From NCBI GenBank assembly GCA_035566895.1, contig DATMQA010000052.1:1-34060 (forward strand): DNA of 34,060 bases, in the 5' to 3' direction. The stretch's first letter is position 1; each line of letters begins with the position of its first letter. The translations under genes were made by a program, and so were the position numbers. Below the pieces are notes generated by a model. It had not been told where the DNA came from. It saw only the letters and a list, made by a program, of their open reading frames with translations, and searched no databases. Shown here one piece after another: positions 18,801-27,131 of the stretch. The DNA is from DATMQA01 sp035566895 (GTDB taxonomy: Bacteria; Verrucomicrobiota; Verrucomicrobiia; Limisphaerales; UBA8199).

Positions 18801-21542
18801 CTACGGATGACGCAGGCGGAAAAACTCGGCCGGAGTGGTCGGGCCACCGGCGGGGAAGGTCATTTGTGAGTGGGTGAGCGAGTCCGGAACGTCCCCCCAG
18901 GCGGCGGGGTTGCGCAGGCCAACTGTGTTGGTCTGGAGGATCCAGCCGACATACGCCGAAGGCCAGGAAACTGTGACGCTGAAGGCGGTGAGGGATACGA
19001 GGATATTCGTGCCGACGGAAGGCACGGGGGTGGCGCTCACCTCGGGAGAGGGGGCGCTCTCACCGATTTGATTGGTGGCAGTAAGGATGTAGTAATAGGT
19101 GGTGCCGTTGCTGAGGCCCGAATCGGCAAAGCTGGCACCCACCACGCCGTTCGTGACCGGCGTGTACGGCCCGCCGCTGACCGTGGCTCGCTTGAGGTTG
19201 TAGCCTGTCGCGAAGGGAACTCCCTGCCACAAAAGCAAAACCTGGCGGTCACCGGCCAATGCAGAGAAAACCGTTGGCGCGACCGGTGCAGAAGTGGCTA
19301 CGGGATTAGAGGGATTATTCGTGGCGTTCAACCACCAAAGGGCGCTTGCGAGGCCGCGTGGGTAATGCACACCGCCCGCGGACTGATTGGCTCCAGTCCC
19401 ATTGAACGCGTCGGCGAACCCTGCATACGGCGCGTCCTGAATCTGGATGCTGGCATGAATCTGATCCACAGTACCATCCACTGAGTTGTTCGTGATCCCC
19501 AGAATGGCTTCGGCTACGTACTGGGAAATAAAAACCTTGCTTTGCCAGGTAATCGTGTTGGCGCTGGTCATCCGCCAGGCCCCGCAGGTCGCATCCAGGC
19601 ATTTGCCCGGAACCAGGACTGCCACGATATGATTTGAAAGCGCCTGCAGCATCGGCGCATAAGGCCCGCCCGTTCGGTCAATGGCATTGGTCAAACCCAT
19701 CGCCGCCGGATACGCCAGGCCTTCCACCATCGGGATGGTTGCGGCGGTGGCGCTGCCGTCCAACAGCGCAGGAATGTATCCCAAGGTCGTATGGTAAGTG
19801 TTCCAGCGATTGACGATGGTTTGCGCCGTGACTGAAGCCATGTTCTGGCAGGTCGCCGCGTCGGCCGCGTCACCAACCTGGTTGAACATCGCGTCGAGGG
19901 CCAGGTAACAAGCCCAGTTTCTCACGGCCAACCTCCCGCTGAATGCCGGTCTCTGAAGCGAGGCATCCAGGTCGTCGAAGGTCGTGATCTCCGACGCGTT
20001 GACGTTCTTGGTGATGCCATCCCGGGCGGCGGCGTTGGTATTGTCCCTCAAAAGCATCGAGTTGAGGCAGGTCTGCAGCACGGCCAGGTTGTTGGTGAGC
20101 CACGCGTTGTCCGCCGTGTGGCTCCAATACAACCCGGCGGATAGAATCCACGACTGGAGTTCCTCGTCTCCCATGACCGCACCGTACGCCGGACCCGTTC
20201 CGGAATTCGGCCAGAGCCCCATGTCGTGATAAAATGAAAAGCCGTGACTCGACACTTGCGTCCCCGTTGGGCTGTAAAGCGGCGTGTCGTAGCTGTACCC
20301 CGTGCCGGGCAGCGCGCCCGAATTGGCATCCAGCACGTTCCGCAGCGCCCACGGGTGCATACAAGCGTCGTAGAAGGCGTGGTCCACCGTCAGGTCGAAC
20401 GTATTGATATAGTCGAAAATTCCTTCCATTTCCCACCAGTGCACGCCGCCTTGGGGATCGAGCAAACAGGCTGTGTCGGCCATGTAGGAATGCAGACCAT
20501 GGCAGGCAAGAAACTGGCGGTAGGGATTCAGCCCGGCGCGGCTCAGGACCGTCGCCAGTTGCTGACACCGTATCTGGGCGTCGCCCAGGCCGGCGAACGC
20601 TGAGTCGATGACACTGTCGATCGAGGGATACAGCGAGGTGTAATAATAATGAGCGCCCGTGCGGGAATCCACCACCGCGCTGCGGTAGTAGGCGATGACC
20701 ACCATCAACGCCCGGGTCTGGCCCGCCGGAACGCCAACGTGAAAAGCGCCCCCATTGGTCATGCCGTTGAACACCGACGTAAGGCGCGTGCCGCTCAACA
20801 GCTCGCAACTCCCGCTTTGCACGGCCAGCGCGGCCTCTCCCAGGGCGAAACCCTGATAGGCCCCGTTGGCGAAGGTTTTTTGCGACACAGGCACCGGCAG
20901 GCCGAAGTAGAAATCTTCGGGCGTGCTGTTGGTATTCGTAATCGTGAAGAGCAGCCAGGTTGCCGGCAGGAAGTAACGCTTCTTTTCGCTCAGGGTGGCG
21001 GCGCTGAGGTCGGCCATCGACCACGCTGGACTATAATGCGTGAAGGCCAGCCCGGCGCCGGCGATGGCGTATTCGTCGGTGCATGGCGTGAGGCCCCGTT
21101 GGATACTGGCGTTGGGGAAGAAACCTGCATTGGTAGAAATGCTCGAGGCCGCTCCGACAAACGGCAGCAACTGCAATCCGGAACTCCCGGACAGCGCGAT
21201 GAGCACCCCGCCGCCGCCGTAGGGGTAGGGGTACCATCCGGTGGACGTTCCCACGCCGCAAATGTCATTTTGATACCCGTAATTAATGGTCGAGCAGATG
21301 CCCATTGGCGCGTGGTCCACGTTCACGAACACCAGTTGATTCGACGAGAGAACCGTCAAGGCGGACAGCGAAAGCGTGCCCATCCACAACATAAGCAAGA
21401 CCGGCACGAACGCCCAAGCGGAAGACCTCGGCCGGATATCGCCCTTGGTTGTGGAACTTCCGTTTGGCCGGCCGACGGTTCGCTGGGCAGCAGGAGAACC
21501 AGAGTGCCGGCGAATAGCTGACATAATGAGCTTCGACTTCAT
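18801..21542 (-). CDS. Secreted glycoside hydrolase family 52-like beta-xylosidase with FnIII domain
   Basis: This protein of 913 residues has segments that match what I recall of GH52 beta-xylosidases (Geobacillus type): EGIFDYINTFDLTVDHAFYDACMHPWALRNVLD, GFSFYHDMG, NASEITTFDDLDASL, and VHYPRGLASALWWL. By alignment from memory the nucleophile would be Glu373 (EG before NTFDLTVD) and the acid/base Asp523 (TTFDDLD). The N-terminus has ~40 polar residues, then a hydrophobic signal (AWAFVPVLLMLWMGTLSLSA). A fibronectin type III domain (about 755-840) and a short C-terminal module ending EFFRLRHP follow the catalytic part. An AGGGA sequence 4 nt before the ATG supports this start; ATG 21524 is an alternative. 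It would release xylose from xylo-oligosaccharides outside the cytoplasm. The family call is firm; the activity is inferred. Confidence 0.85.
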   Translation of the reverse strand: MKSKLIMSAIRRHSGSPAAQRTVGRPNGSSTTKGDIRPRSSAWAFVPVLLMLWMGTLSLSALTVLSSNQLVFVNVDHAPMGICSTINYGYQNDICGVGTSTGWYPYPYGGGGVLIALSGSSGLQLLPFVGAASSISTNAGFFPNASIQRGLTPCTDEYAIAGAGLAFTHYSPAWSMADLSAATLSEKKRYFLPATWLLFTITNTNSTPEDFYFGLPVPVSQKTFANGAYQGFALGEAALAVQSGSCELLSGTRLTSVFNGMTNGGAFHVGVPAGQTRALMVVIAYYRSAVVDSRTGAHYYYTSLYPSIDSVIDSAFAGLGDAQIRCQQLATVLSRAGLNPYRQFLACHGLHSYMADTACLLDPQGGVHWWEMEGIFDYINTFDLTVDHAFYDACMHPWALRNVLDANSGALPGTGYSYDTPLYSPTGTQVSSHGFSFYHDMGLWPNSGTGPAYGAVMGDEELQSWILSAGLYWSHTADNAWLTNNLAVLQTCLNSMLLRDNTNAAARDGITKNVNASEITTFDDLDASLQRPAFSGRLAVRNWACYLALDAMFNQVGDAADAATCQNMASVTAQTIVNRWNTYHTTLGYIPALLDGSATAATIPMVEGLAYPAAMGLTNAIDRTGGPYAPMLQALSNHIVAVLVPGKCLDATCGAWRMTSANTITWQSKVFISQYVAEAILGITNNSVDGTVDQIHASIQIQDAPYAGFADAFNGTGANQSAGGVHYPRGLASALWWLNATNNPSNPVATSAPVAPTVFSALAGDRQVLLLWQGVPFATGYNLKRATVSGGPYTPVTNGVVGASFADSGLSNGTTYYYILTATNQIGESAPSPEVSATPVPSVGTNILVSLTAFSVTVSWPSAYVGWILQTNTVGLRNPAAWGDVPDSLTHSQMTFPAGGPTTPAEFFRLRHP

Positions 21543-21703
21543 AAGGTCCCTGCCGGGCTTATATAAAGACCCAGAAGATTAACTCAATTGCCAGCGAGTT
21601 GTAAAGACAAATTGAAACCTCTGGCGGCGGGCGCTCACCGCGCAGCATCGCACAAGCATTGGGGTCGCATCTCAACACTTGATTCTGCTGAAAAACACAT
21701 TTC

Positions 21704-21907
21704 CTATTTTTTCACCCTTCTGGCCGGGTTTTTAGCCGCGAGCCTTCGCAGCCGCAGGTCCGTACGCTCCAGCAGTTGCCATTGGACCGCCTCTCCAGCT
21801 TCCAGGTCCAGCGCCGCTGCCAGCGGAAGCGGGATATTCACGTAAAATCGGGGCGGCTGCCGCTTGGAGCGGATCACCTGTACCTTCATGACGTATTCGG
21901 CTTGCAT
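21704..21907 (-). CDS. Small AbrB/MazE-like protein
   Basis: This 67-residue basic protein (KVQVIRSKRQPPRFYVNIPLPLAAALDLEAGEAVQWQLLE) has the look of a SpoVT/AbrB swapped-hairpin domain: a short beta segment, the hydrophobic IPLPLAAALDLEAGE turn, then a second strand. It is followed by a basic tail (RLRRLAAKNPARRVKK). AbrB-type proteins bind DNA as dimers and often act as antitoxins or autorepressors. No toxin gene lies beside it. It is divergent from the IS1182-type transposase with a perfect palindrome between the two starts. The family assignment rests on pattern only. Confidence 0.6.
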   Translation of the reverse strand: MQAEYVMKVQVIRSKRQPPRFYVNIPLPLAAALDLEAGEAVQWQLLERTDLRLRRLAAKNPARRVKK

Positions 21908-21910
21908 AAT

Positions 21911-21938
21911 CTTGAGCTACCCCATAGGGTAGCTCAAG
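21911..21938. promoter_or_regulatory. Perfect 12-bp-arm palindrome between divergent genes
   Basis: CTTGAGCTACCC and GGGTAGCTCAAG are exact reverse complements separated by CATA. The element starts 3 bp from the AbrB-like gene start and lies 13 bp before the transposase frame. It fits an operator shared by both genes, for instance bound by the AbrB-like protein. It could instead be a structural part of the insertion sequence. Confidence 0.7.
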
Positions 21939-21951
21939 TCAACATGTCCTG

Positions 21952-22383
21952 TTGCCACCCATTATGAGCCTGCCGGAGTTCTCCACCCAGTCTTATTTGT
22001 TTTCGACGGCTGCCCTCTCCTCCAGTCTTTTCCCCAAGGATGACCGCTACCGCCTATTTGCCACCCTGGTCTATCCCCGGCTGGTCAAGGTGCGCCCACA
22101 ATTGGCCGCCTGCTACTGTGCGGAGGATGGTCGTGCGGCCATCGAGCCGTTGCTACTGCTGGGGGTTAGTATCCTTCAGTTCCTGGATGGGGAGCCTGAC
22201 CGTGCTGCGGTGGAAATGATCAAGTACCACGCGGGCTGGAATTTTGCGCTCAACCGGCAATTGGGAGATCCCGCCTTTCACCCAACCACGCTGGTCAATT
22301 TCCGCCAGCGGCTGCTGGACCATGACCTCAGCGCGGTGGGCTTTCAGGCGATTCTGGACGGTCTGGTCGAAGCCGGGCTCTAG
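21952..22383 (+). CDS. IS1182-type transposase, N-terminal part (split frame)
   Basis: This 143-residue frame carries the N-terminal region of IS1182/DUF772-type transposases (SSSLFPKDDRYRLFATLVYPRLVKVRPQLAACYC, ILQFLDGEPDRAAVEMIKYHAGWNFAL, FHPTTLVNFRQRLLDHD). It ends at a TAG that overlaps by one base the GTG of the downstream frame (TAGTG). A -1 shift at the end would read through into VARQTRQRLDSTQM, the expected continuation. Either the gene is broken by a one-base change or the two parts are produced by frameshifting or reinitiation. An alternative start is the ATG at 21964. Confidence 0.8.
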   Translation: MPPIMSLPEFSTQSYLFSTAALSSSLFPKDDRYRLFATLVYPRLVKVRPQLAACYCAEDGRAAIEPLLLLGVSILQFLDGEPDRAAVEMIKYHAGWNFALNRQLGDPAFHPTTLVNFRQRLLDHDLSAVGFQAILDGLVEAGL

Positions 22384-23624
22384 TGGCGCGGCAAACACGC
22401 CAGCGCCTGGATTCGACGCAGATGTTGGGCCGGGTCAGTCGCATGAGCCGGCTGGAGTGCGTCCGGGAGACCTTGCGCCTGGCATTGCAGGAGTTGGACG
22501 GCACGGCGGCCAGTCTGCCGCGTCCGGACTGGTGGTCGGTCCTGTGGGAGCGCTATGTGGAGAGCAAGCTGGATTATCGGACCGAGACGGCCGTCTTGCG
22601 CCAAAAGATGACCACCGCGGGCGCTGACGCCGCGCGATTGCTGGCCTGGGTCCGGCAGTTGTCCGATGCTGCGCCCGGAGCGGGCGAGCAGGTCAAGCTG
22701 TTGGAGCGGGTTTGGGGCGAGCACTTCGAGCTGGACAGTGCAGGTCAACTCCAGCAACGAGAAGCCCAGCCGCCAGGTGCTGTGCAGAATCCGCACGATC
22801 CTGAGGCGCAGTGGGCTGCCAAGGGCCAAGGCAAACACCGCAAAGAGCATGTCGGCTATAAAGTCCAAGTCGCCGAGACGGTGGCCGACACCACGCTGGC
22901 TAAAGGCGAGCCGACGGCCAACTTCATTACGGCAGTGGTCGCTCAGCCTGCGACCGGCAGCGACGATGCCGGGCTGCCCCTGGTCGAGCAGGAGCAGACA
23001 AACTTAGGATTGGAGAAGCCCGCCGAATGGTATTTGGACGGTGCGTATGTTTCGGCCGAGCGCTTGGCGCAGGCTCAAGCCCAAGGCCGGCAGCTTATTG
23101 GTCCGGCCCAGCCTGCGCCTAAAAAAGACCGACGCTTTAGCGTGGAGGATTTCCAGGTATCCGTTGAGGACCGGCAAGCGCTCTGCCCTGCCGGCCAAGC
23201 CAGCACGCAATGTGGCCGGATCGAGGAACAGGGCGGGGACAAGGTCTCCTACCGCTTCGAGTTTACCACTCATTGTCACAACTGCCCGCTACGCGAGCAA
23301 TGCCTGGGCAAAGGCCAGCGCCACCGGACGATCACGGTCGGACAATACCATACCCATCTGCAGGCGCGCCGAAAGGAGCAACGGACCGAAACGTTCAAAA
23401 TCAAAGCGCAACGCCGTAACGCGATCGAGGGCACCCAAAGCGAGTTGGTTCGCGCACACGGTCTGCGCCGGGCGCGCTATCTGGGTCTGGCCAAAGCAGG
23501 ACTCCAGAGTTACTTCGCTGCCGCCGCCTGCAATTTGAAACGCTGGCTTCGACGCACGGCCTGGCAGTTGGCTCAGGTAGCAGAGCAAACGCCCACTCAA
23601 CTGGCCCAGGTCGCCGCGAGCTAG
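22383..23624 (+). CDS. IS1182-type transposase, catalytic part (split frame)
   Basis: This 413-residue frame, with GTG as first possible start, holds the DDE core: the HVGYKVQVAET segment, the second acidic residue in WYLDGAYVS, and the catalytic Glu in NAIEGTQSELVRAHGLRRARYLGLAK. A Cys-rich zinc-like stretch (CHNCPLREQC) lies before the last block. All blocks appear intact, so only the junction with the N-terminal part is abnormal. A short GC hairpin overlaps its stop (23623-23636, AGGCC/GGCCT followed by TT) and may act as a weak terminator. Confidence 0.85.
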   Translation: MARQTRQRLDSTQMLGRVSRMSRLECVRETLRLALQELDGTAASLPRPDWWSVLWERYVESKLDYRTETAVLRQKMTTAGADAARLLAWVRQLSDAAPGAGEQVKLLERVWGEHFELDSAGQLQQREAQPPGAVQNPHDPEAQWAAKGQGKHRKEHVGYKVQVAETVADTTLAKGEPTANFITAVVAQPATGSDDAGLPLVEQEQTNLGLEKPAEWYLDGAYVSAERLAQAQAQGRQLIGPAQPAPKKDRRFSVEDFQVSVEDRQALCPAGQASTQCGRIEEQGGDKVSYRFEFTTHCHNCPLREQCLGKGQRHRTITVGQYHTHLQARRKEQRTETFKIKAQRRNAIEGTQSELVRAHGLRRARYLGLAKAGLQSYFAAAACNLKRWLRRTAWQLAQVAEQTPTQLAQVAAS

Positions 23625-23803
23625 GCCGGAAGGCCTTTCCCGCCTTGCGGCGAACCGTTGCCGGCACCCTTCCTCATCACTCTTTCGACGATCGTGCCAT
23701 CACCTCCGTCGGCTCGGGCGATGGCGCTAGCATCCTCCACAACTTACCCGAGAACCGATCTTCGTAGGCTGGCATTTTCAAGCCAACGACCCCTGCTGAA
23801 AAA

Positions 23804-23854
23804 CTACGTGTTCTTCGGCGCAATCAATACTTTACATTTAATGACCTTTTTCAT
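23804..23854 (-). pseudogene. Stub of a third tandem PQQ-propeller gene
   Basis: Overlapping the stop of the PQQ propeller gene by ATGA is the frame MKKVIKCKVLIAPKNT, then a stop. Its first four residues (MKKV) and the 14 bp around its start are identical to the start of the complete gene at 25188. This is what remains if a third tandem copy was truncated, most simply by the adjacent IS1182-type element. Confidence 0.6.
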
Positions 23855-23919
23855 GGCGAGGAGGCCCGGTAAAAGCGGACCGGGAAATTGGTGGCGGTGG
23901 AATCCACAATGTCCATCGG
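23841..23919. repeat. 79-bp direct repeat, copy A (end of PQQ protein 1 and stub start)
   Basis: Identical base for base to 25175-25253. It covers the ATGA overlap, the start codon of the following frame and the end of the shared C-terminal tail. Similarity continues with substitutions to about 24062. Confidence 0.9.
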
Positions 23920-25188
23920 CACCGTGGTCGCGACGAAACTCGTCAAAGAGGTCCAGGTATTCAGGTTGGTCGAGCCTTGCACCGTGTAGCCCTGTCCGAA
24001 CTCGCCCTGAAGCTGAAATTGGAAACCGCCGTCGCTGCGCTTTTGGGGTTGCCTGAGCGAGGGCTTCTCGACCTTCCCGGTGTTGCGAAGGTTTTGCCGG
24101 AACTTCGGCCATGCGCTGCTCGCCAGCTTATTGGTGCCTTGGAGCGCATAAAGGCAGCAGCCCAACCCGACGTAAATCGTGCCGTCCGGCCCGATCGTGG
24201 GGGACGTCGATGATGTTCCTGCCGTGAAGACCCACTCGGTCACACCGTTCGGGTGCAGCGCAAACAACGAGTTCGAGGCCGTGTAATAGATCATTCCGCT
24301 GGCATCGATTGCTGCCGTGGTCGGCGCGGTCATGTTCGGATTGGAGCCGGCGGCGGCCGCCTCCCAATTGGTCGCTCCAACCGAGTTGATAGCGAACAGG
24401 CCGAGGTCCCGCGCACTTCCTATGTACAGGGTACCGTCCTTGCCGAGAGATGGCGAGCCATACAAAAAGTTGCCATCGTTGTGCCAGAGTTCTGCGCCGG
24501 CAGCACTCACGGCGAACAACGGACCACCGGAAGCGGTCGCGAAGTAGATGGTGCCATCCGCCCCAAGCGCGGGGGACAAGGAAACTGAGCTTGGTGCCTG
24601 GAACTCCCATTTTTGGCTGCCGTCTGGATTGAGAGCTAGCAGCTTGTGGAACTCCTCGGAGCCGACGTAGATTGTCCCGTCAGGCGCGATAACAGGAGAG
24701 GATGTCCTGACGTCGCCTATGTACACCTCCCACTTCTTCGAGCCGCTGGCCGCAAGGGCGAACAGGCTGGCTTGAGCTGCAAAATAAATCGTTCGGTCGG
24801 GCGCGAGGGCAGGGCTCGAGTCGATGTAAACGAGCGTGTTGGTGTCAACCGTGTAGGACCACTTCAGGCTGCCGTCCGGACTGACTGCGTAAAACTTGCT
24901 GTTGTGCGAGCCAAAATAGATGGTGCCATCCGGCGCGACTGCAGGGGCGGTGCTCGTCGCGTCTTGCGGGAAGATCCATTTGTTGGTCCCGTTGGGCGCG
25001 ACCGCGTGGAGCCCGCCAACTCCTGCTAGGTAGATAGTCCCATCGGGGCCGATAGCCGGGGAGGAGTCGCTAGCCCCGTGGTAGATCCACAGGACGGCCG
25101 GCGGCGATCCGGCGAGCGTTTTTGTGAACGAGGCAAGGCAACTCAGCGAGAGGATTATCGCGGGAATCTTATTCATGACCTTTTTCAT
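23851..25188 (-). CDS. Secreted PQQ-like beta-propeller protein 1
   Basis: This protein of 445 residues has a signal peptide (IPAIILSLSCLASFTKTLAG) and about eight to nine repeats of the SSPAIGPDGTIYLG...LYAVNPDGT.KWEF type, as in PQQ-dependent dehydrogenase/BamB-like propellers. No dehydrogenase catalytic or haem motif is seen, so a binding or scaffolding role is more likely. The C-terminus (FQFQLQGEFGQGYTVQGSTNLNTWTSL to RFYRASSP) is the tail module shared with the other secreted proteins here. Its ATG overlaps the stop of the upstream paralogue (ATGA); ATG 25176 is an alternative. Confidence 0.88.
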   Translation of the reverse strand: MKKVMNKIPAIILSLSCLASFTKTLAGSPPAVLWIYHGASDSSPAIGPDGTIYLAGVGGLHAVAPNGTNKWIFPQDATSTAPAVAPDGTIYFGSHNSKFYAVSPDGSLKWSYTVDTNTLVYIDSSPALAPDRTIYFAAQASLFALAASGSKKWEVYIGDVRTSSPVIAPDGTIYVGSEEFHKLLALNPDGSQKWEFQAPSSVSLSPALGADGTIYFATASGGPLFAVSAAGAELWHNDGNFLYGSPSLGKDGTLYIGSARDLGLFAINSVGATNWEAAAAGSNPNMTAPTTAAIDASGMIYYTASNSLFALHPNGVTEWVFTAGTSSTSPTIGPDGTIYVGLGCCLYALQGTNKLASSAWPKFRQNLRNTGKVEKPSLRQPQKRSDGGFQFQLQGEFGQGYTVQGSTNLNTWTSLTSFVATTVPMDIVDSTATNFPVRFYRASSP

Positions 25189-25253
25189 GGCGAGGAGGCC
25201 CGGTAAAAGCGGACCGGGAAATTGGTGGCGGTGGAATCCACAATGTCCATCGG
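25175..25253. repeat. 79-bp direct repeat, copy B (end of PQQ protein 2 and start of protein 1)
   Basis: Identical to 23841-23919. Spacing between the copies is 1334 bp, close to one gene length, as expected for tandem duplication with the unit junction at the overlapping stop/start. Confidence 0.9.
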
Positions 25254-26528
25254 GACCGTCGTGGCGAGGAAACTGGTTAAAGATGTCCAGGCGTTCAGAT
25301 TGGCCGAGGCCTGGATCGTGTAACCCTGTCCGAGTTCGCCCTGAAGCTTGAATTGGAAACCGCCGTCGCTGCGCTTTTGGGGCTGCTTGAGCGAGGGCTT
25401 CTCTACCTTGCCTGTGTTACGCAAGTTCTGTTTGTATTTCGGCCAGGGGCTGTTCGCTAGAGGGGCGGTGCCTTTCACCGCGTAGAGGGTGGCGGCGGCG
25501 GCGAAATACACCGTGCCGTCCGGCCCGACCGTGGGAGACGTGGTCGCAGGGTACGAGGGCACTACCAACGTCCAGTTTGTGGTTCCGTCCGCGTTAATTG
25601 CGTACAGGTTGGTGTAGCCTTGCACCGGCGTGTAGTATACAGTTCCGTCTCGTGCCGCGGCTGGGGCTGGCGTTAGCAGAAAGGGGTTCGAGCCAGTCCC
25701 TGCGCGCCAGTCTACTAGCACGTTCGTCGGATTGATCGCCTCCAGTCTATCGTCCATCCATGTTACAGCATAGACGGTCCCGTCGGCTCCGACGACAGGC
25801 GAAGAGAAAAAGCCCTCAGACAGGTTCCGCCAGCGCTCCCCGCCGGTATTACTAACGGCGATGATCCCACGAGCTCCTACCGATGCAAAGGACTGGACGG
25901 TGACATAAATTGAGCCATCGCTGCCAATGGCAGGGGAGCACTCGATGGGTCCCGGCGCATCGAAAGCCCACTTCTGCGTGCCGTCCGGATGCAACGCCCA
26001 AAGCCTATTCGTCTGGGTACCGATGTAAACTGTGCCGTCGCCCGAAATTGAGGCAGTTGCTTGTCCGCTTTGTCCACAAGCGAAATCCCATTTCTTCGTG
26101 CCGTTTGGGTTCAACGCGTAAAGCTTTTCTCCTGAGCCGAAATAGATGGTCCCGTCGCCAGCAATAGAGGGTGATGAGTCAATTGGCGCTCCTGCCGGGT
26201 ACGTCCAGTTCGTGGTTCCCGCTGGGCTGATTGCGTAGAGTTGGCCGTCCACATAGGAACCTACATAAATCGTGCCGTCGGGAGCCACGCTTGGTGAGCT
26301 GTGATAGCCACCCGTCACGATCCTCCATTTATTTGTACCTTGGTGGGCCACAGCGTGGAGGAAGCTGTCTGCTACAAGGTAAATTGTTCCGTCAGAACCA
26401 ACTGCGGGTGAGCCAGTAATGGAGGTTGCCTGATAGGTCCACAGCACGGTGCCGGGTTGCTGGCCCAACAGAGACCAGACGGAAAGACCACAGGCAAGGA
26501 ACAGGGTGAGTGATGCTTTTGTTTTCAT
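25185..26528 (-). CDS. Secreted PQQ-like beta-propeller protein 2
   Basis: This protein of 447 residues, paralogous to the next gene, has a signal peptide (MKTKASLTLFLACGLSVWSLLGQ), repeats of SPAVGSDGTIYL...LYALNPNGTKKWDF type, and the tail KLQGELGQGYTIQASANLNAWTSL to RFYRASSP. The last 79 bp around its stop are identical to those of protein 1 (25175-25253 versus 23841-23919), which marks a recent tandem duplication or gene conversion. The ATG at 26528 is chosen because it begins a standard signal peptide; a GTG at 26546 is possible. Confidence 0.88.
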   Translation of the reverse strand: MKTKASLTLFLACGLSVWSLLGQQPGTVLWTYQATSITGSPAVGSDGTIYLVADSFLHAVAHQGTNKWRIVTGGYHSSPSVAPDGTIYVGSYVDGQLYAISPAGTTNWTYPAGAPIDSSPSIAGDGTIYFGSGEKLYALNPNGTKKWDFACGQSGQATASISGDGTVYIGTQTNRLWALHPDGTQKWAFDAPGPIECSPAIGSDGSIYVTVQSFASVGARGIIAVSNTGGERWRNLSEGFFSSPVVGADGTVYAVTWMDDRLEAINPTNVLVDWRAGTGSNPFLLTPAPAAARDGTVYYTPVQGYTNLYAINADGTTNWTLVVPSYPATTSPTVGPDGTVYFAAAATLYAVKGTAPLANSPWPKYKQNLRNTGKVEKPSLKQPQKRSDGGFQFKLQGELGQGYTIQASANLNAWTSLTSFLATTVPMDIVDSTATNFPVRFYRASSP

Positions 26529-26546
26529 TCGCTTGACGAGGTTCAC

Positions 26547-27131
26547 GGGCTCGCGCTGAACCGGTACGTTCCAGAGCCGACACGGAAGACCGCCGCGCCA
26601 TCCTCAATCCAATTTGATATCACTCCCGACCAAGGGCATTCGTGGCGGGGGCGCGACTGGTGCCTCCGGCTGGTGAACAACTCAGCCACGCTCGCTTTGT
26701 TCAATCTGCGTCTGTGCAAGGCGACCCTTCCGCGGCTCGAGATGATGGGCTTCAGAACGGCAGCCCAGGACCAGGGCCAAGCCCCGATCCCAAGTAAAGC
26801 ATAATTCATCTGGCCTGGCAATGGCCTCAATGTAAATAGTGTTCGCAGTACTTGTGCGGATTAGGCCGGGACACGACTTGAGCGTCGAGGGTCGCATTTT
26901 ATGCCATCATCTCATACTGTGGGAGATCAAACAGTGATATTCGGCTGACTGGAACAAGATGCCCGGCAACGACAAACGGCGTTTTTGCCAGCGCTGCCGG
27001 AAGTTCGTTCACGATGCTTCAGCGATGAGCCGCGGCGAGGGGGCGGCCTTCGCATCCTCCCAACTTGCACGAGTGCGTCTTTTATTGTTTCACGACGTTT
27101 GGAACCGTGCGCTGACCTCCCCTCCATAGAC
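26547..27131. other. Intergenic region, no gene recognised
   Basis: 585 bp between the PQQ propeller operon and the sigma-factor operon. Short frames on both strands have no recognisable similarity and look like chance. It must contain the promoter of the PQQ genes on the minus strand, but no clear -35/-10 pair stood out. Confidence 0.5.

Larger units (their letters stand above)
21952..23804 (+). mobile_element. IS1182-family insertion sequence, ends not firmly defined
   Basis: The two transposase frames make up one insertion sequence. No clean terminal inverted repeat was found by eye. CTGCTGAAAAAC occurs at 23793-23804, just where the stub of a third PQQ-propeller gene ends, and again in the same orientation at 21685-21696. 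As a direct rather than inverted copy it does not define both ends. The right end near 23804 is plausible; the left end could lie anywhere between about 21543 and 21950. Confidence 0.55.

Noticed and set aside
21685..21696. CTGCTGAAAAAC at 21685 and 23793 as terminal inverted repeats of the IS
   Set aside because: The two copies are in the same orientation, so they cannot be terminal inverted repeats; at most one marks an IS end.
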